DNA of 64,000 nucleotides from Ilex aquifolium (GCA_951799425.1 OX637396.1:37688701-37752700); one strand, 5' to 3'; shown: positions 10,903 to 52,808, numbered from the stretch's first letter. Numbers and translations are program-made. The notes: generated by a model from the letters alone, not told the origin.

Positions 10903-11455
10903 TAGGGGTGCAACTCGGGCGGGTTGGGCGGGTTAGACAGTCAACCCTAGCCCAACCCTAGATATATAATCTTCAACCCTAACCCTAACCCTAACCCTAT
11001 CTCGGGTTGAGAAACTCAACCCGAGCCCAGCCCGAGTTTAATTCGGGCGAGCTCGGGTTGAATTCGGGTTCACTGCAAGAGAGACAGAGAGAGGGGGGGA
11101 ATAATTACAAATTTATAAAACAATCCATATATTTCATTCATAACAGTGCACGATTATTGATCATCTGTTTTCACACCTAAAAACTAGTAATCTCAAAGTA
11201 CAATCCCAGAAAACATAGAAATTAGACTCATAAAAATATTAAACTTAAAATATCACACTATCACACTAATTGAATTCGGGTTCGGGTTGAAATCGGGTTG
11301 TCGATGCCTCAACCCGAGCCCGGCCCAAATTGAATTCGGGTTGAAGTTTTTTGACCCAAGCCCAACCCAAGTATTAAAAACCCTAACCCAAGCCCTAATT
11401 TTTTCGGGTTGGGCTCGGGTTGAAATCGGGTTGCCCAACCCAAGTTGCACCCCTA
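10903..11455. mobile_element. hAT-like MITE, 553 bp
   Basis: Inverted termini begin TAGGGGTGCAACT. A perfect 8-bp target duplication, GTGTAATC, lies at 10895-10902 and 11456-11463. The interior is built from many CGGGTTGGGC / CAACCCGAGCCC motifs plus a short CCCTAA run. No transposase. It belongs to the same broad group as the element at 1396-2128, which shares the TAGGGGTG end. Confidence 0.9.
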
Positions 11456-11481
11456 GTGTAATCGGTGAACTAAAAAATTAA

Positions 11482-12563
11482 GGTAGTGTTTGGTAATCAG
11501 CTGTTTGTGTTTTTTTTTTTCATTTTTTGCTAAAAAAAAAAAAAACAATAACGCGTTTGGAGAGTTTTTTTTTTTTGGTTGGTTTGTTTTGTAAACAATC
11601 CCAAATTTTAACAACATCAAAAGATGTGTTTTTAAAAACACAGAAAAACGGAAACACGTGTACCCCTTTAAACCATTTAATGAGGTCTAGCCTTCGAATT
11701 CCATTAGCAGCAAAAAAAGGGTTTTTTTCATTCTCACTATAAAAGCATTTTTTACCCCTTTTTCCTCTTCTCTCATTCATCTCTCTCACGAGGCCAGCGA
11801 CAAAGAGCTATGAAGGAGCTCTCAGTTCTCAAGCCAACACACACACACTTTCTCTCTTTCTCTCTCTCGTCCTTCTCTGATGGGTTCTGCTGGGGAGTTT
11901 CATGGTTGAGTTTTGTGGGTGATGGTGGGTTGGGTGGTGGTGGGTTTCAGGGATGGGTAGTGGGTTTCTGGGGTGGATAGTGGGTTTCGGTGGTTATGGT
12001 GGTGGGGTGGGTTGTGGGTTTCGATGGTGGGGGTTGGATTGGGGGTGGATTTCGATAGTTGTAGTTTCGGTGATGGTGGGGGTGGGTTTCGATGGTTGGA
12101 TTGGGGTTGGGTTTCGGTAGTTGTGGTGGTGGATTTCGGTGGTTGTGGTAATGGGTTTCAGTGGTGGGGTTTTGGTGGTGGTGGTGGTGGGGTTTCGATG
12201 GTGGGAGGGTGGATTAGGGATGAGTTTCGGTGGTTGTGGTGATGAGTTTCAATGGTGGGGTTTTGGTGGTGGTGGGGGTGGGTTGTGGGTTTCGGTGGTG
12301 GGGTTGGGGATGGGTTTCGGTGGTGGGGTTAGGTGGTGGTTTTGGGTGGTCAGTGGGATTGGGTGGTGGGGTTTGGGTGGTGAATTTTTGGTATAATATC
12401 AAACAGGTTTTTTATTTTTGATTTCACAAATTTTAAAATATAAATGACTACCAAACATGTTTTATATTTTTAATTTTTATCACAAAAAAAAAAAAAAAAC
12501 AAAACTTAGTTCTGTTTTTTTTATAAAAAGAACATAAAAACGAAAACGTTACCAAACGCATCT
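11482..12563. mobile_element. Harbinger/Tourist-like element with G-rich repeat core
   Basis: Termini GGTAGTGTTTGGTAA and, inverted, AGATGCGTTTGGTAA are flanked by the trinucleotide TAA (11479-11481 and 12564-12566). The left arm has AATGAGGTCT, TTAGCAGCAAA and ACTATAAAAG and then a CT-rich leader-like stretch. This arm is shared with the element at 37228-38164. The core (about 11,890-12,390) is an impure GGT/GGGTTTC repeat. Frames through the core (Gly/Val/Trp-rich) are artefacts. No transposase. Confidence 0.7.
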
Positions 12564-12871
12564 TAAGACTTCAACCCTTTTTCCCTCGACCAAACCCACC
12601 ACCCCTATAATCACCCCCATAAACCAATAATCCCATTATTTTTAGCTCTTCGAGTTAACATGTGTAACCCAAGAACAAAAAAATTAAGACTTAAAACCCT
12701 TTTTCTCTACTAAACCCACATCCTATAGTCACCCCATAAACAAATAAACCTATTATTTCAGTAGCTATTGGACCTGCACAATGACTTGTCTTTGACCGGA
12801 TCGGATAAGGAATTAATCAAAATGTGCGTAAATTAATCCGGACATTCCTGACAGTTGTAAAACAACAAAAA

Positions 12872-13130
12872 AATCATGAAGTAAAGTCAAATGGTGCGCC
12901 ATCTAAGCCAGCCAATCTTTTGGAATTTTAATGTGTAAAATTATAAACTAAAGATGGTAGCATTGGCCAGGCTCCTTCCCAATGACTTTCCTTCTGTAAA
13001 ATAGTCTCCACCATGTTTGTCTCTTAATCCTCAACAGTGTGACAAACCTTTGTACCTCACGCCATGTCATTTTCTCTCCCTTAGCTTTTCTCGCCAACTA
13101 TGAATTTTCAATCACAAACGATGGTGACAA
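12872..13130. repeat. Upstream copy of duplicated RFC3-like promoter segment
   Basis: It shares AAGTCAAATGGTG, AAGCCAGCCAATCTTTTGG, CACCATGTTTGTCTCTT, GTGACAAACCTT and ACGCCAT.TCATTTTCT with 13500-13710, directly before the RFC3-like start codon. A shorter third match lies at about 10,690-10,760. The space between the two main copies is filled by a repeat rich in GTCGTGTC-like motifs (about 13,134-13,460). Confidence 0.75.
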
Positions 13131-13499
13131 TCGTGTCGGGTTCATGTGTCAGGTCATTTTGAGTTCATGTCGAGTATTAGTCAATTCTAATCCAACCCGT
13201 TTAACTAATTGTGTCGTGTCATGACAACCTATTTATTTTTGTTTCGTGCTCGTATTGACCCATATAATCCGTGAATAAAAAATTTAACACTCATTTTTAT
13301 GTCTAAAATTTCATTATCACTTAATCGACCCTATACTCAATACTTTTTCTATAAACTAAAAATTAACTTAATAAATATAATAATAAAAATAAGTAAAAAT
13401 ATCTGTTTTTCTACAAAAATTAGGTCATTACTCGATAAAATATAATAAATTGGACCCCCTTCAAACACATTGGACCTCCACGATGCTCAATAGATCCTT

Positions 13500-13803
13500 A
13501 AATCATAAAGAAAAGTCAAATGGTGCCATCTTCTAAGCCAGCCAATCTTTTGGCATCTCTCTAAAGAGTTATTATTATACATCCAGTCCACCATGTTTGT
13601 CTCTTGAGCCTCAACGATGTGACAAACCTTGGTAACTAACGCCATATCATTTTCTTTCCCTTAAAATTCCCGCCCAACTATATGTATTTTCCACCAGAAA
13701 CCACCAAAACTGCGCACTTCCTTTTCCTCAATTCTCAATCACCATCCTCTTCCCCCCTCAGTTTTCCTTCAAGGAAAGGAAAACCTCCCAGTTTTTCCAC
13801 TTA
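13500..13803 (+). promoter_or_regulatory. Promoter and 5' UTR region of the RFC3-like gene
   Basis: This is the proximal copy of the duplicated segment. It includes TTTCCCTTAAAATTCCCGCCC, in which TTCCCGCC resembles an E2F site, as expected for an S-phase-expressed replication gene. The equivalent position in the distal copy (TTAGCTTTTCTCGCC) has lost it. The E2F reading is inference. Confidence 0.45.
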
Positions 13804-16800
13804 ATGTCGAGTCCGTCGACGCCATGTCCCATTCCTGTTCCCCCCATCACCAGAAAACGTCTCTCTCCCACTCTCTCTCAGTCTCAGTCTCAGTCCTATG
13901 CCCCTCCTTCAAACATCTCTCTCCGTTCGACCGGCTCACTGACGACTTCCTGGCCCAAGAAGGTTGGTACCTACATAGCCAACACGATTGTTTCCCCGAC
14001 GAAAAACTCAGATTTAACTGAACATAGTCTTGGGGAATTTAACAGAAGAAATGAGCTTTTGGATTTGAAGCGATACTCCAAGAGTAGTCCTTATTACAAG
14101 GGGCTCACAGATTCATCCCTTGTTACAAATCGACAGAGACTCCCGGGGGGGTTGAGTCCGGGACGAGAAAGCCATGCAGCCACTTCTTTCAGTTCAAGCT
14201 CCGGATCGAGTTTCATGGTTAAGATTCAAGAATGGGGTGGTTCTTGCTTTATCAGGAAGAACAAGGAAGAGAAACACTACACAAGTACGAGTTCTAGTGG
14301 GATCAGTAAAAGCTCTCAAGGCACTCAGATTACTTCCTCTTCTACTTCATCGTCATCAACAAAGACGACTGCAACAATTACGACGATTGCAAGAGCTCGA
14401 AGAATCACTACAGGACCGAAGAATACAAATTTACAGAAGAATGATGGTAGCAGTAATGTCAAGGAAAGTCACAGTATTGCTATATCAACTGAAGAGAAGC
14501 AATTGAGGGAGAGAGAATCAGAACAACCACCACCACCACCGCCACAACACCTACAAACTTCACCACCACCACAACACCTACAAACTTCACCACCACCACA
14601 ACACCTACAAACTTCACCAACACCTCTGCAAACATTACCACTAGAACCAGTACAAACTTCACTAGCGGAGAACGAAAGACAGTTCGTTTGGGCAGACAAT
14701 TATCGGCCTCAAGTCCTAGAAGATTTTCTGTGTAACAGGGATAAAGCAGTTGAGCTGCAAGCTTTGGTGAGATTTACATTACTCTTGGTTTTTGATGTTT
14801 ACTCATGCACAATGCTTTTTCCTATAATGGGGTCCGAGAGAAGTAAGCACTAAGAGTAGTTAAATTTCTAGTAAATGAAAATTTCGCTGAATAATTTTGT
14901 AGGCGAAATCAGGATATTGTGGGCATCTCATATTTGAAGGATCTCCAGGTGTGGGAAAGAGAACCATGATTCGGGCATTGCTTCGCGAAGCTTTTGGAGC
15001 AGAAAAAATACAGGTATAAGACAATTTTATGTATATACAATCCTTCGCTTCAGTTCTAGTCATGTAGTGTTCAAGTCGCGTCATTTGGAATTCACAATGA
15101 CCACCAATCAATCCAAACCCGAGCTATTAGTTAATCGTCTCAGATAACCTGATCATGTTTGGGTCTTATACACTAGACCCGAGTCCAAAACTCAATATTA
15201 GGACCCGTTTCCCTCTCAACCAAACCCACCACCTCTAAGATTCCCATAAATAAAGATCCACTCTATCCAGATGCTTACAGAAACAAGTAAAAATAATCTA
15301 TTCTACAAGGTTTCATATAATGTTAGATCACAAAACGAAAAGTAACTTGCAAAAGAAATAGACACAGTTCCTTCATAGAATACCAGTTAAACAGGTTTCT
15401 CAACTAAAAATAAAGTTATTTTTATTTGGCACTAACTTGGCATGTTTACTGTTCGTGTAATCCAATTCGTGTCAAGTGATAGTTAATATTAACCCAGAAA
15501 TTTCGTATTAGCTTCGTATCAAGTTATCATTTGGTTCCGTGTCAAAAATACCACCCCTACCCTTTAACTAGCCTTAAATACTATGAAACCTGACTGAATT
15601 TGGTGGACTAAGATCAATTTCCTGGATTATAGCATAAGAAAACCTACCAGCACTGCCATAGATATGGCATTTACCTGTAAAAGGTCTATTCTATCATTCT
15701 TTCTAGACACATCAACTTCTGAAAATCAGACCTCCAACTTACACATTCAAATGCCACAAAATTTAAATTATTTATAGATTTGTCTGAAAATTCTTGTTGC
15801 CTGTTTTTTCTTTAGGTTAGTTGATCATGCTTCTATTTTTCTTGATGTTTTGCAGGCCAGGGACGAGTGCAAGAAATTTGACTTCAAGGTAAGAGTTCAT
15901 CATTTCTGCTTTTCATTCAGTTAATTCTCTTTTGAGTCATTTTATGGAAATTGCACAAGTTTTCCTGGAATCAAGTTTCCAACTCTCCACACAGGACAAT
16001 CACCAGACAAGAAGAGAAGAACATAATATGTCAGAAACCTATGAAATGTTTTCACATCCAGCTAATAAAACATCAGAATCATAGATTTACATTTACAATG
16101 CTCAAGCAACTCTCAAAAAGTTAACATCAAGTTTTGAAGCAAAGAACACATATTCATCTCCATTCAATTCAAAAGCACTAGAATCCGAATTCAATCTCCC
16201 CTGACAGCACCCAACACACACAAAAAAGAAAAAGAAAGTGCTTCTAAAATGTTTATCAAACCCAGTACCCTCAATTTTTGTACTAGCATTTTTAAAAATA
16301 GACGTGAGTTTGATCTTATGATAAGTTCATCACAGGGAGAAGCAGTGGGCAGCATCCTTGTGAACTTAAAAGAATCATCTCAACACGTAGAAGTCAATCT
16401 CTCTGAACTAAAAGGGTACGAGAAGCACATAATACTCGAACTTATCAAAGAAGCAAATAACAGGTTATCAAACAAAGCTTTGGAGTGCAGCCTTGATAAC
16501 TGTCGAGGTATTGTTGACTATATTTGCTTTTAAAAAATCAACCAAAAATACTGAAATGCAACAGAAATCACAATTCATTACTTCATGTTTTCACAGCAAT
16601 TATTCTGTATGAGGCAGACAAACTATCTACAGATGCCCTACTATATATCAAGTGGCTACTAGAAAGGTATAAAGGATGTAATAAGGTGGTCTTTTGCTGC
16701 ACTGATGTGTCAAAGCTTCAGCCGATAAAGTCACTTTGCACCATTGTACAACTCCTTTCACCTTCTAACGAAGAGGTGGTAACCTCATACTTCCAACTCA

Positions 16801-19333
16801 CAAGTTTTGCACCAAAATCAATTTAACTGAAACGTCTTCATTCTCTTTCAGATTGTTGAGGTTTTGCAATTCATAGCAAAACAAGAAGGCATAAATTTGC
16901 CATATCAACTGGCTGTGAAAATTGCTATCAATTCCAAGAATAACCTACGGCAAGCCATCCGTTCATTTGAGGCTACCTGGAAATTAAAGTAACACTCAGC
17001 TATACTTAAAACAAACATTTATGGGCTCTCAAGTTGATCAGTTTCTATTTCACAACAATTCCCAATACTTTCACGTTCCCCTTTCCACATACCTATCTTT
17101 TACATGTATGCAATGATGTGTGTGCAGCTCTTCCTTGAAGGAAGATCAACTAATCATGACGGGGTGGGAAGATGATATTGCCAAGATTGCCAAAAATATT
17201 GTAGAAGAACAAAGCCCAAAACAGTAAGTTGTTCCTGGCCAGATTTTTCCAAACAATTAAGAATCAAAATCTTTTTAGGCTTGTGTCAATGTCACTGCCC
17301 TTTAGTCGAGGCTTCTAAAATGTCAATGCAATCCCATTTCAGGCTGTCGCCTCCTGTAATCTCACATATATTCCATCGCTTGTATACACAGGCTATATGC
17401 CATCCGTGGAAAACTTCAAAATCTCATAGAGTACAATGTATCTCCCGAATATATCTTTCAAGTAAGAACACCCTATTCATGAAATCTAGCTCTAAATGGT
17501 GGTGGTAATTTTACTAACTAGTGCTGTTTCTATAGACTCTTGTGACAGAACTGAAGAAACATCTGGACGAGCAATTACAGCTACAAATAGACAATCTGTA
17601 CAAGGAATACAATGTATAAACACCAGCATATCAATTTTGCTAATTTCAATCATAATAGTCTTATTTTTGAGTGCATTAAAAACACTAGCATAATGGGTCA
17701 ATCTTTTTTCTTGTACGCAGAGGGATGATGACAAGCCTTTTGCCTTTGCACGCAATGAACATGAAAAAAGAGGTAAAAGCCATAATGATCCAGGAAGAAA
17801 GAATGTTCAGCATTTTATGAAGATTGAAGGTAAGACATATATTGGTGATAGTAATTAGTTAACATAAAATGTATAACCTTGTGCAAAGTTAACGAAATTC
17901 ATAATCCTGCACAAGTTGGACAAACAATAAGTCAATAACTAACGATTGGACACTTGCAGAGCAAAGAAAGGGATTTGGACTCCATTTCTTTGAAGGCTAT
18001 CACCATTTTGGGGATAGTCAGTACTTCAAATACTCACAAGAAATGTCTATTTCTTGATGACTACCCACTTGATCCAAGGAAATTCAGGAATAAAATAACT
18101 ATTTGAATGTTGGTTCCGCAAATGTTTAATGTGCAAAGAACTATTTGCCGAAAGGAAAACCAAAAATTTGCTGGTTTATTTACTGGTGCTCACAGTTGGC
18201 TTTTTATTCTATGTTATTGTTCAGAATCTAAGTCCTCATAGATCTAAACATCAAAAAATATTATAACGTCTTTTCATATAGTCTAATCATGATTGTTGTA
18301 GCACCTTAATTATGGCTCCTTGATCTGCTCACATTCAAGATATCACCACTCTTGTAACAGAGGGACATCCCCCTCCCTACTTAGTCACAATCAAGGGTGT
18401 CCAAATAGGATCACCGTAACCCATTAATCTGATTCGATTAAATATTCTGACCCTTCTCCCCCTCCCCCAAAAAAAAAAAAACAAAAAAAGAACACCCACA
18501 ACCAACCACAAAACATAAAAACAATAAGAAAAAAAGAAAGAAAAATTATATAAATGACATTCAATATTTTAAAAAATAGTTTACACAAATGTCCTTGGGA
18601 AATATCATAAAGCTAAAACCAGAAGTATTTGTTGTATTAGAGCACATCAAATGATTCAGTTTTTATCTCAGTAAACAAGGACAACACTTCTGATCATGGT
18701 TGAATTGTTTAAATTGTTTCTTCTGCAATTTGACCCACTTAAATGTATGTTCATTGACCTTCTTATGACTAAATTGTGGAATGCCTATCACATTTCTATT
18801 CTAAAATCACTATTCCTATTATTATATCCTACAATTCGAGCATTATAAATATGTATCCCCAGTTTTAAGTAACCTTTTTCAACAATTCTTCAATTAGTGA
18901 TTCTATGAAAGCTTCCTGCACTGTATCTGTCTTCCATGTGGCACAGCAAGGTCCATTCATCTCCTCTGCTCTTAAGTGAATTTTATTCAGCTAGTAAAAT
19001 GTATTCAACTCTGTCTCAGATCATATATAGCTTGCTCCTGTTTCTCCAACTGCAGTTATTTTAAGATAAATATGAGAAGTATCATTTCTACCATCAACAT
19101 GAGCAGGAACAACCATTTTCTTTCAAAGAGGAAATTAGTAATTTTAGCTTTACAACTATTTGATCTCAAAATTATACATGCCCTATTTATGGAACACACA
19201 GTCAATATATTTTACAATCGTTCCACTCCCATGTCTTCTACAGATATTCATTTTTGAATTTCGTTCCACAGAGTTTATAGCCAAATTCATGAGCTGGTAC
19301 AAGGGTTTGGCTGTGAATAACAAAGGTGTGTGA
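13804..19333 (+). CDS. RFC3-like clamp-loader AAA+ protein with long N-terminal extension
   Basis: Eleven exons: 13804-14766, 14903-15013, 15856-15888, 16336-16507, 16597-16775, 16852-16988, 17128-17223, 17392-17461, 17536-17613, 17721-17829 and 19272-19333. All phases fit, giving 669 aa. Residues 1-300 are low-complexity (Ser/Thr, then Pro-Gln-rich with three PPPQHLQTS units near 240-265). The clamp-loader part starts at FVWADNYRP. Walker A is GSPGVGKRT (334-342). The Walker B region reads ILYEADK (430-435), and the SRC motif is SLC (472-474), so the trans-acting arginine is missing. The C-terminal collar includes AIRGKLQNLIEYNVSPEYI and ends FIAKFMSWYKG, as in RFC3. RFC3 helps load PCNA at replication forks. 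This paralogue is longer (RFC3 is about 350 aa) and may have a changed role. Confidence 0.85.
17960..18057 (+). CDS. Possible alternative last exon of the RFC3-like gene
   Basis: A CTTGCAG acceptor at 17953-17959 can join to the donor at 17829 in the same phase as the real last exon. It would encode EQRKGFGLHFFEGYHHFG and then a stop at 18055-18057. Use of this exon would replace the conserved FIAKFMSWYKG end of the RFC collar. It may be a chance open stretch. Confidence 0.3.
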
Positions 19334-22233
19334 CATCTTGCATTTTAAAGGGACTACTAGATGATTGCTTGCCTCAACCAACCTATTCAAAATCAGGCAA
19401 ACGAAGATACCAGGACAGACAACTCTGTCCTTTACAGGCTTCAGGTCATGGCTAGAACAGTTTATTTACAAAATAAAACAGCAACTTAAGCAATGCCGCG
19501 AGATTTTATGTATATGTATGATACAAGCCATATTTGGCCACAGTAAAAGTAGTTGTCTATCAGATTTTTATATCGATTAGTAAAAAGTTGTGCTTCATTT
19601 TCTCTTGAATTTGAATGGAATATATATGAATTCGCTTACAATGTAAGATGGGAGAAACTTTTCACTAACATTTCCTAGTACTCTGCTGTAGCAAATTTCA
19701 CATTTAGTAAGACCTGGATGCCTAAATTTCGAGGTGCAAAAAGAGTTCTTTGCTTTGACATATAGTAAAGAGGAACATACGGATTTTAAAAAAAATTCAT
19801 GTAAGTTGTTGGTACCTTACAATGCACGATACATATTTTACGATACATCTTGATATAGTACCTAAACGATAAGTATATATGAGTTGTATCTTTCTTTTCC
19901 CATATCTTACGATATGCAATACAAATCTTATGATCCTTTTCGATATAATGAAAAAATGATACATGCACAATCACTTTTTCTTTAGTCTTTTACTCTACAC
20001 ATCGAAACAACGTCATTTCACAAGACTCCTTTTTACCCTAAACATGAAATGATGATGTTTCATTTATGCTACTTTTTCTTTTTTGGTTTATTCTCAACCA
20101 AATAAAACTCTCGATCATCTTCTTCTACTTGTTTCTCTTGCATCTTATTCTTCTTCTCTTTCAAAGAGGCAAAACCTAGCTATATTTCAATCTTTATCAT
20201 GAAGATGTATCTCTCTTTCAATCTCTATCAGAAATACGCATCGTACAAAATGATAAGTGAGCTGAAATGGTATCTTTATTATTTTAGACACTATATATTT
20301 ACGTATTTGAGGTATATATGTACATTTATGCATATAAATTTAAATTGAATGTATCGTAACATTACAATAGACGATACATTATTTATGAAAAATGATACGC
20401 ATTGTGAGACACATTTTGACACCTTGCTTAAGCCTCCCACGTTTAATTTCCAATGCATATCTGCGTTTTAGCTTGGTATCATAACCAAAAAAGCAGCCAA
20501 CCTACCAAACTGGAGAACATATTCAATCACTGGGTCCACTAAGGATGTAATTGCAACTATTGTCTAACTGCAAAGGGTAACAGGACAATCATTAATAACT
20601 GGAACAGTAAATATAACTGACTAGTATTATTTACTAAAGGCTTTTGCCGTGCATGGTATCTATCTCTGACATAGTTTCAATTTTGAAGAATGATTCAGTG
20701 TATAGTATTTATATTCAACCATCTAGAAATGCTTTAGATTCAAAATACCTTATATATGAGAAGATTAAGGAAATCGATTCAAGTATAAGTAGAGGAAATG
20801 ACATACGTACAGCTACAAGTTGCCTCTTCTTGTTCAGGTTCCTCTAGAACCACGAGACAGTATACCAATAGCTATTCAACTAAGAAACAGGTAATATTGA
20901 CGTTCTCAACTGGGTTTCAGGCACTACATGACCACCTTTTAGGTTTGCAAGGGATACCACTTAACAGGGATTCCCCCTATAACTTTAACTGGTAAATAAA
21001 TGCATTGAATGTACCATCCGATTGTTCTAGAAATGTCTCTGCAATCCATTTTTAGAATCTGTTGTTGAGTCAACGCAACTGGTACCAGAGAGCTGGGATC
21101 AACAATGCTTCCACTATGAATTACTCATTCTCACTCAAATGTGCCGACAACTTACAGCACACACACTGTTTAGCATCCCCTCGATTGAACTTAGCCAATG
21201 AAGCTCAACCTTAGGCACTATAAGTAGACTATTAACATAAAGAACTCCACTGATTTTACTCTCTGGTCCTTCTCATGTAAATTCATTTGTGCCAATCCTT
21301 CATGGCCACATCATGGTATTTGTGCTGATCCTTCATGGCCACATCATGGTGATTTATTTTTACGTGACTGACTCTTGGGTCCACCACATGACAATAACGT
21401 CAACGCAGATTGAGCTTCATGATGTAAAAATCACTACTCTTTAGGCATTAAGTCCTATTTTATCTACCAATGCTATTCATTTTTCCTGTCTCACTGCCAT
21501 CATAAGTCATAACCAGGCACATCTTCAGCAATTTAAAGTAGCTAATCGTAAATTTGTATCCACACAGCAGTTCATTCAGCTAATTAAACGACAACTGCTT
21601 TACCATCATAATTGATGTGCTTTGACGTGTATGTTAATCCCCTCGAATACGTAGTCTAGTTTTAAGTGTTCTTACCAGTCATAATAAGAAGAGAATAATG
21701 TTGAGTATGCTTGCTCATTTCGGAGACTTATCCCAGCCCAGAGTAAGACTTGGATATTTTCCTTGCTCATTTTCTATCCCATTTGCTAGAAGATGGGACA
21801 TTCAAGATCACTGAGGCTCATATATGTGACAAACTTGGCTCTGGGCGCACTACTTAAAACAAAAATAAATCCCATGGTTTTGTGACTGCAAATGTGATAT
21901 CTGCTTCTACTTAGTGGAATGGATAAAATAGATAGCCAAAACATGCGGAACAGGCATACACACAAAATAAGCCAAGAGAAGTCACAGAGAACCACGCTCT
22001 TCATATTGAATGAAACCGTGCTGTGAATATCACTCAATATTATTGACATCATAATAGAAGCATTACAAGATTTTTCAAATAATTAAGCCAACGGAGACAA
22101 ATATTAAACAGAAAAGAGAGATGGCCAAATATATTGCTGTACAAAACAATCTAGAAAACATTTTACAAAATTGCAGAAAGTGAGGTTATATTATCTTTCA
22201 CCGCTAACCTCCTGAGATAACATTAAAAGAATT
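19334..22233. other. Intergenic, no gene seen
   Basis: Lies between the convergent 3' ends of the RFC3-like and SEC23 genes. About 19,790-20,430 is rich in CGATACAT / ATGTATCG motifs in both orientations, suggesting a decayed transposon. At 21,288-21,355 a 33-bp unit (GTGC..ATCCTTCATGGCCACATC) occurs twice in tandem. No convincing coding frame. Confidence 0.5.
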
Positions 22234-50847
<28,614 letters not shown>

Positions 50848-52808
50848 GGTTTTGGGTTTGTGGTAGTGGGATTGGAGAGAGAGAGCGAGAGAGAGAAAAT
50901 ATGCCGGCGGACGCGGCGGCGGTGGTGGTGATGGTGGGCGTTACAGGTTGAAACTGAGGAGAGTTTAACGAATTACTTTCTCATAAAAGACACCGAATAT
51001 ATATTTTTGTTTTTTCAAATTTTTCCAATTAACCGTTAGAATAAATTAAATGGTGAATTCTGTGAAAATAGTTTAATGTATTTATCTAAACTGATTTAAA
51101 TGTTGAGTTTCGGAATTTATAGAGTAAATGAATTTCAGCCTGCAATGTCAATCAGAAATAAAAAAGAATACTAATCATAATAACTCAAACAAAATGAATG
51201 CTAATAAGGAAGAATCAATGATTTACTCTTTGCAAAAAAATTAAAGATTGGGCATATTGCATATTATCCATATTTCAAAATCATTAATCAATTCCCGTAG
51301 ATTATTACCATAAGTTATTAAATTCTTGATTCATATCGGTAGATATTTTTTGTTCATAACATCATAAACAATATAGTTGAAATTGATAGTAATCGAAGCA
51401 CAATTCAACGTTGATTCCAGTTATAAATGATTTATTTTTCTCTCTCTGTAATCTTCTCTTTCTTCCTTGTTTCTTATGGTTATTATAAATGAGAGGTGGT
51501 TGAATTTATAGGCTAGGACAAGTAGGAGGTATCTTGTTACATGATTTGAATGCCTCTTTGCTTAGCACATTGCATCATGTGTCATCTTACATGGCTAAGC
51601 TCCTTGATCACTTAGACACATAGCATTGGAGATGTCACTTTGCAATTGAAACCGCCACAAGAATGATGGAGTTTGTAGTGCCTTCTAGTGTAGTTGGGGG
51701 CAACATTATACTGCCTGCGAGTTCCTCAACCTAGTAGGGTTCCAAACCTTGAGACTTCAAAAGGGGTGCCCTCACCCGGAAAAAGAAAGAATAAGCGAAA
51801 AAGTACTATTATCAACCCCACATATAATATTTAATCGGAAACGCCCCGGACTTTGATTAACTTATATATATGTGTGTGTGTGTGTGTTGTTGCAATTGAT
51901 ACATATAGCACACTTGTCAAGCCATTAGGCCCATTACTTAATCATACACATTCTACTTAACAAGGGTTCTATGACACACTAAAATTTACACTTACTACAT
52001 ATGCTTGGCTATACCTTTCTAATCACTGTCACATATTCGTTGGTACAATGTACACCTATATGGACATCTCAGATACCTCAGGTATCAAGTATGGTATTTC
52101 TCTCTTGACACAAAACATATCAAATACTAGTAATTGAACTCCTTTTTACACAATAAAATTATTTTTGAGATCCACTTATTAATTTGAAACTTTCCTTACC
52201 ATACTATAATAACCTTAGACCCTTCAATTTCATCCTAATAATATTAAAATTACAAATCCTTATTTTATAAAAATTCAAAATGTTACATTGATTATCAGGT
52301 TCAACATATAAGGTGAATGATCAATTGAAAGGGCGGTAAAAATATTTTTTACAGAAAAATATTATTTGTACTTAATTTGGGTATTTTATTAATTATAAAT
52401 GTTAAGATAAAAGTGGGTTCCAAAATAACATTGAAACTCACAAATAATTAAGTGATTATAATAAATTAAGTCCCCAAAATTAAATCTCTAAATTAGTTTC
52501 TCATATAAAGTTAGCGTCAAAGGCATCGGATACGATTAATTAAATGGATCAATTAGAGATCGACAGTTTTAGAAATGCTGATGTTTCAGCACAAAAAAAA
52601 TAAATAAAATAAATAAACATAAAAAAATGGACCAACATATTTTCTTTAATGTGTTGCTATTTTATTCAATCCATCATGAATATTCATCACTCATCACTAT
52701 AAATTCCAACATTATCTACTCAAACAAACACTTATATGGACAAAAAAAAATAATTAAAATCAATATCCCTCCCAAAACCACCTTAATCTCCTCTTCATTT
52801 CAAACACA
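50848..52808. other. Spacer between XTH and SEC23, no gene seen
   Basis: Holds the SEC23 promoter at the left side (with a short GA tract at 50,876-50,898) and A/T-rich DNA. About 51,480-51,830 is more GC-rich (GTTCCTCAACCTAGTAGGG, AAAAGGGGTGCCCTCACCC) and may be a retroelement piece. A TG microsatellite lies at 51,871-51,888. Confidence 0.45.

Noticed and set aside
10977..11000. Four CCCTAA units resembling an interstitial telomere
   Set aside because: Plant telomeres are normally CCCTAAA. The run lies inside a MITE built from CCC/AACC motifs and is probably part of it.
11973..12421. Gly/Val/Trp-rich frames resembling glycine-rich proteins
   Set aside because: Product of the GGT-type repeat core of a Harbinger-like element; several phases are open at once.
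14174..14699. Alternative frames on both strands over the RFC3-like N-terminus
   Set aside because: Shadows of a low-complexity coding region; the chosen frame joins in phase to all later exons.
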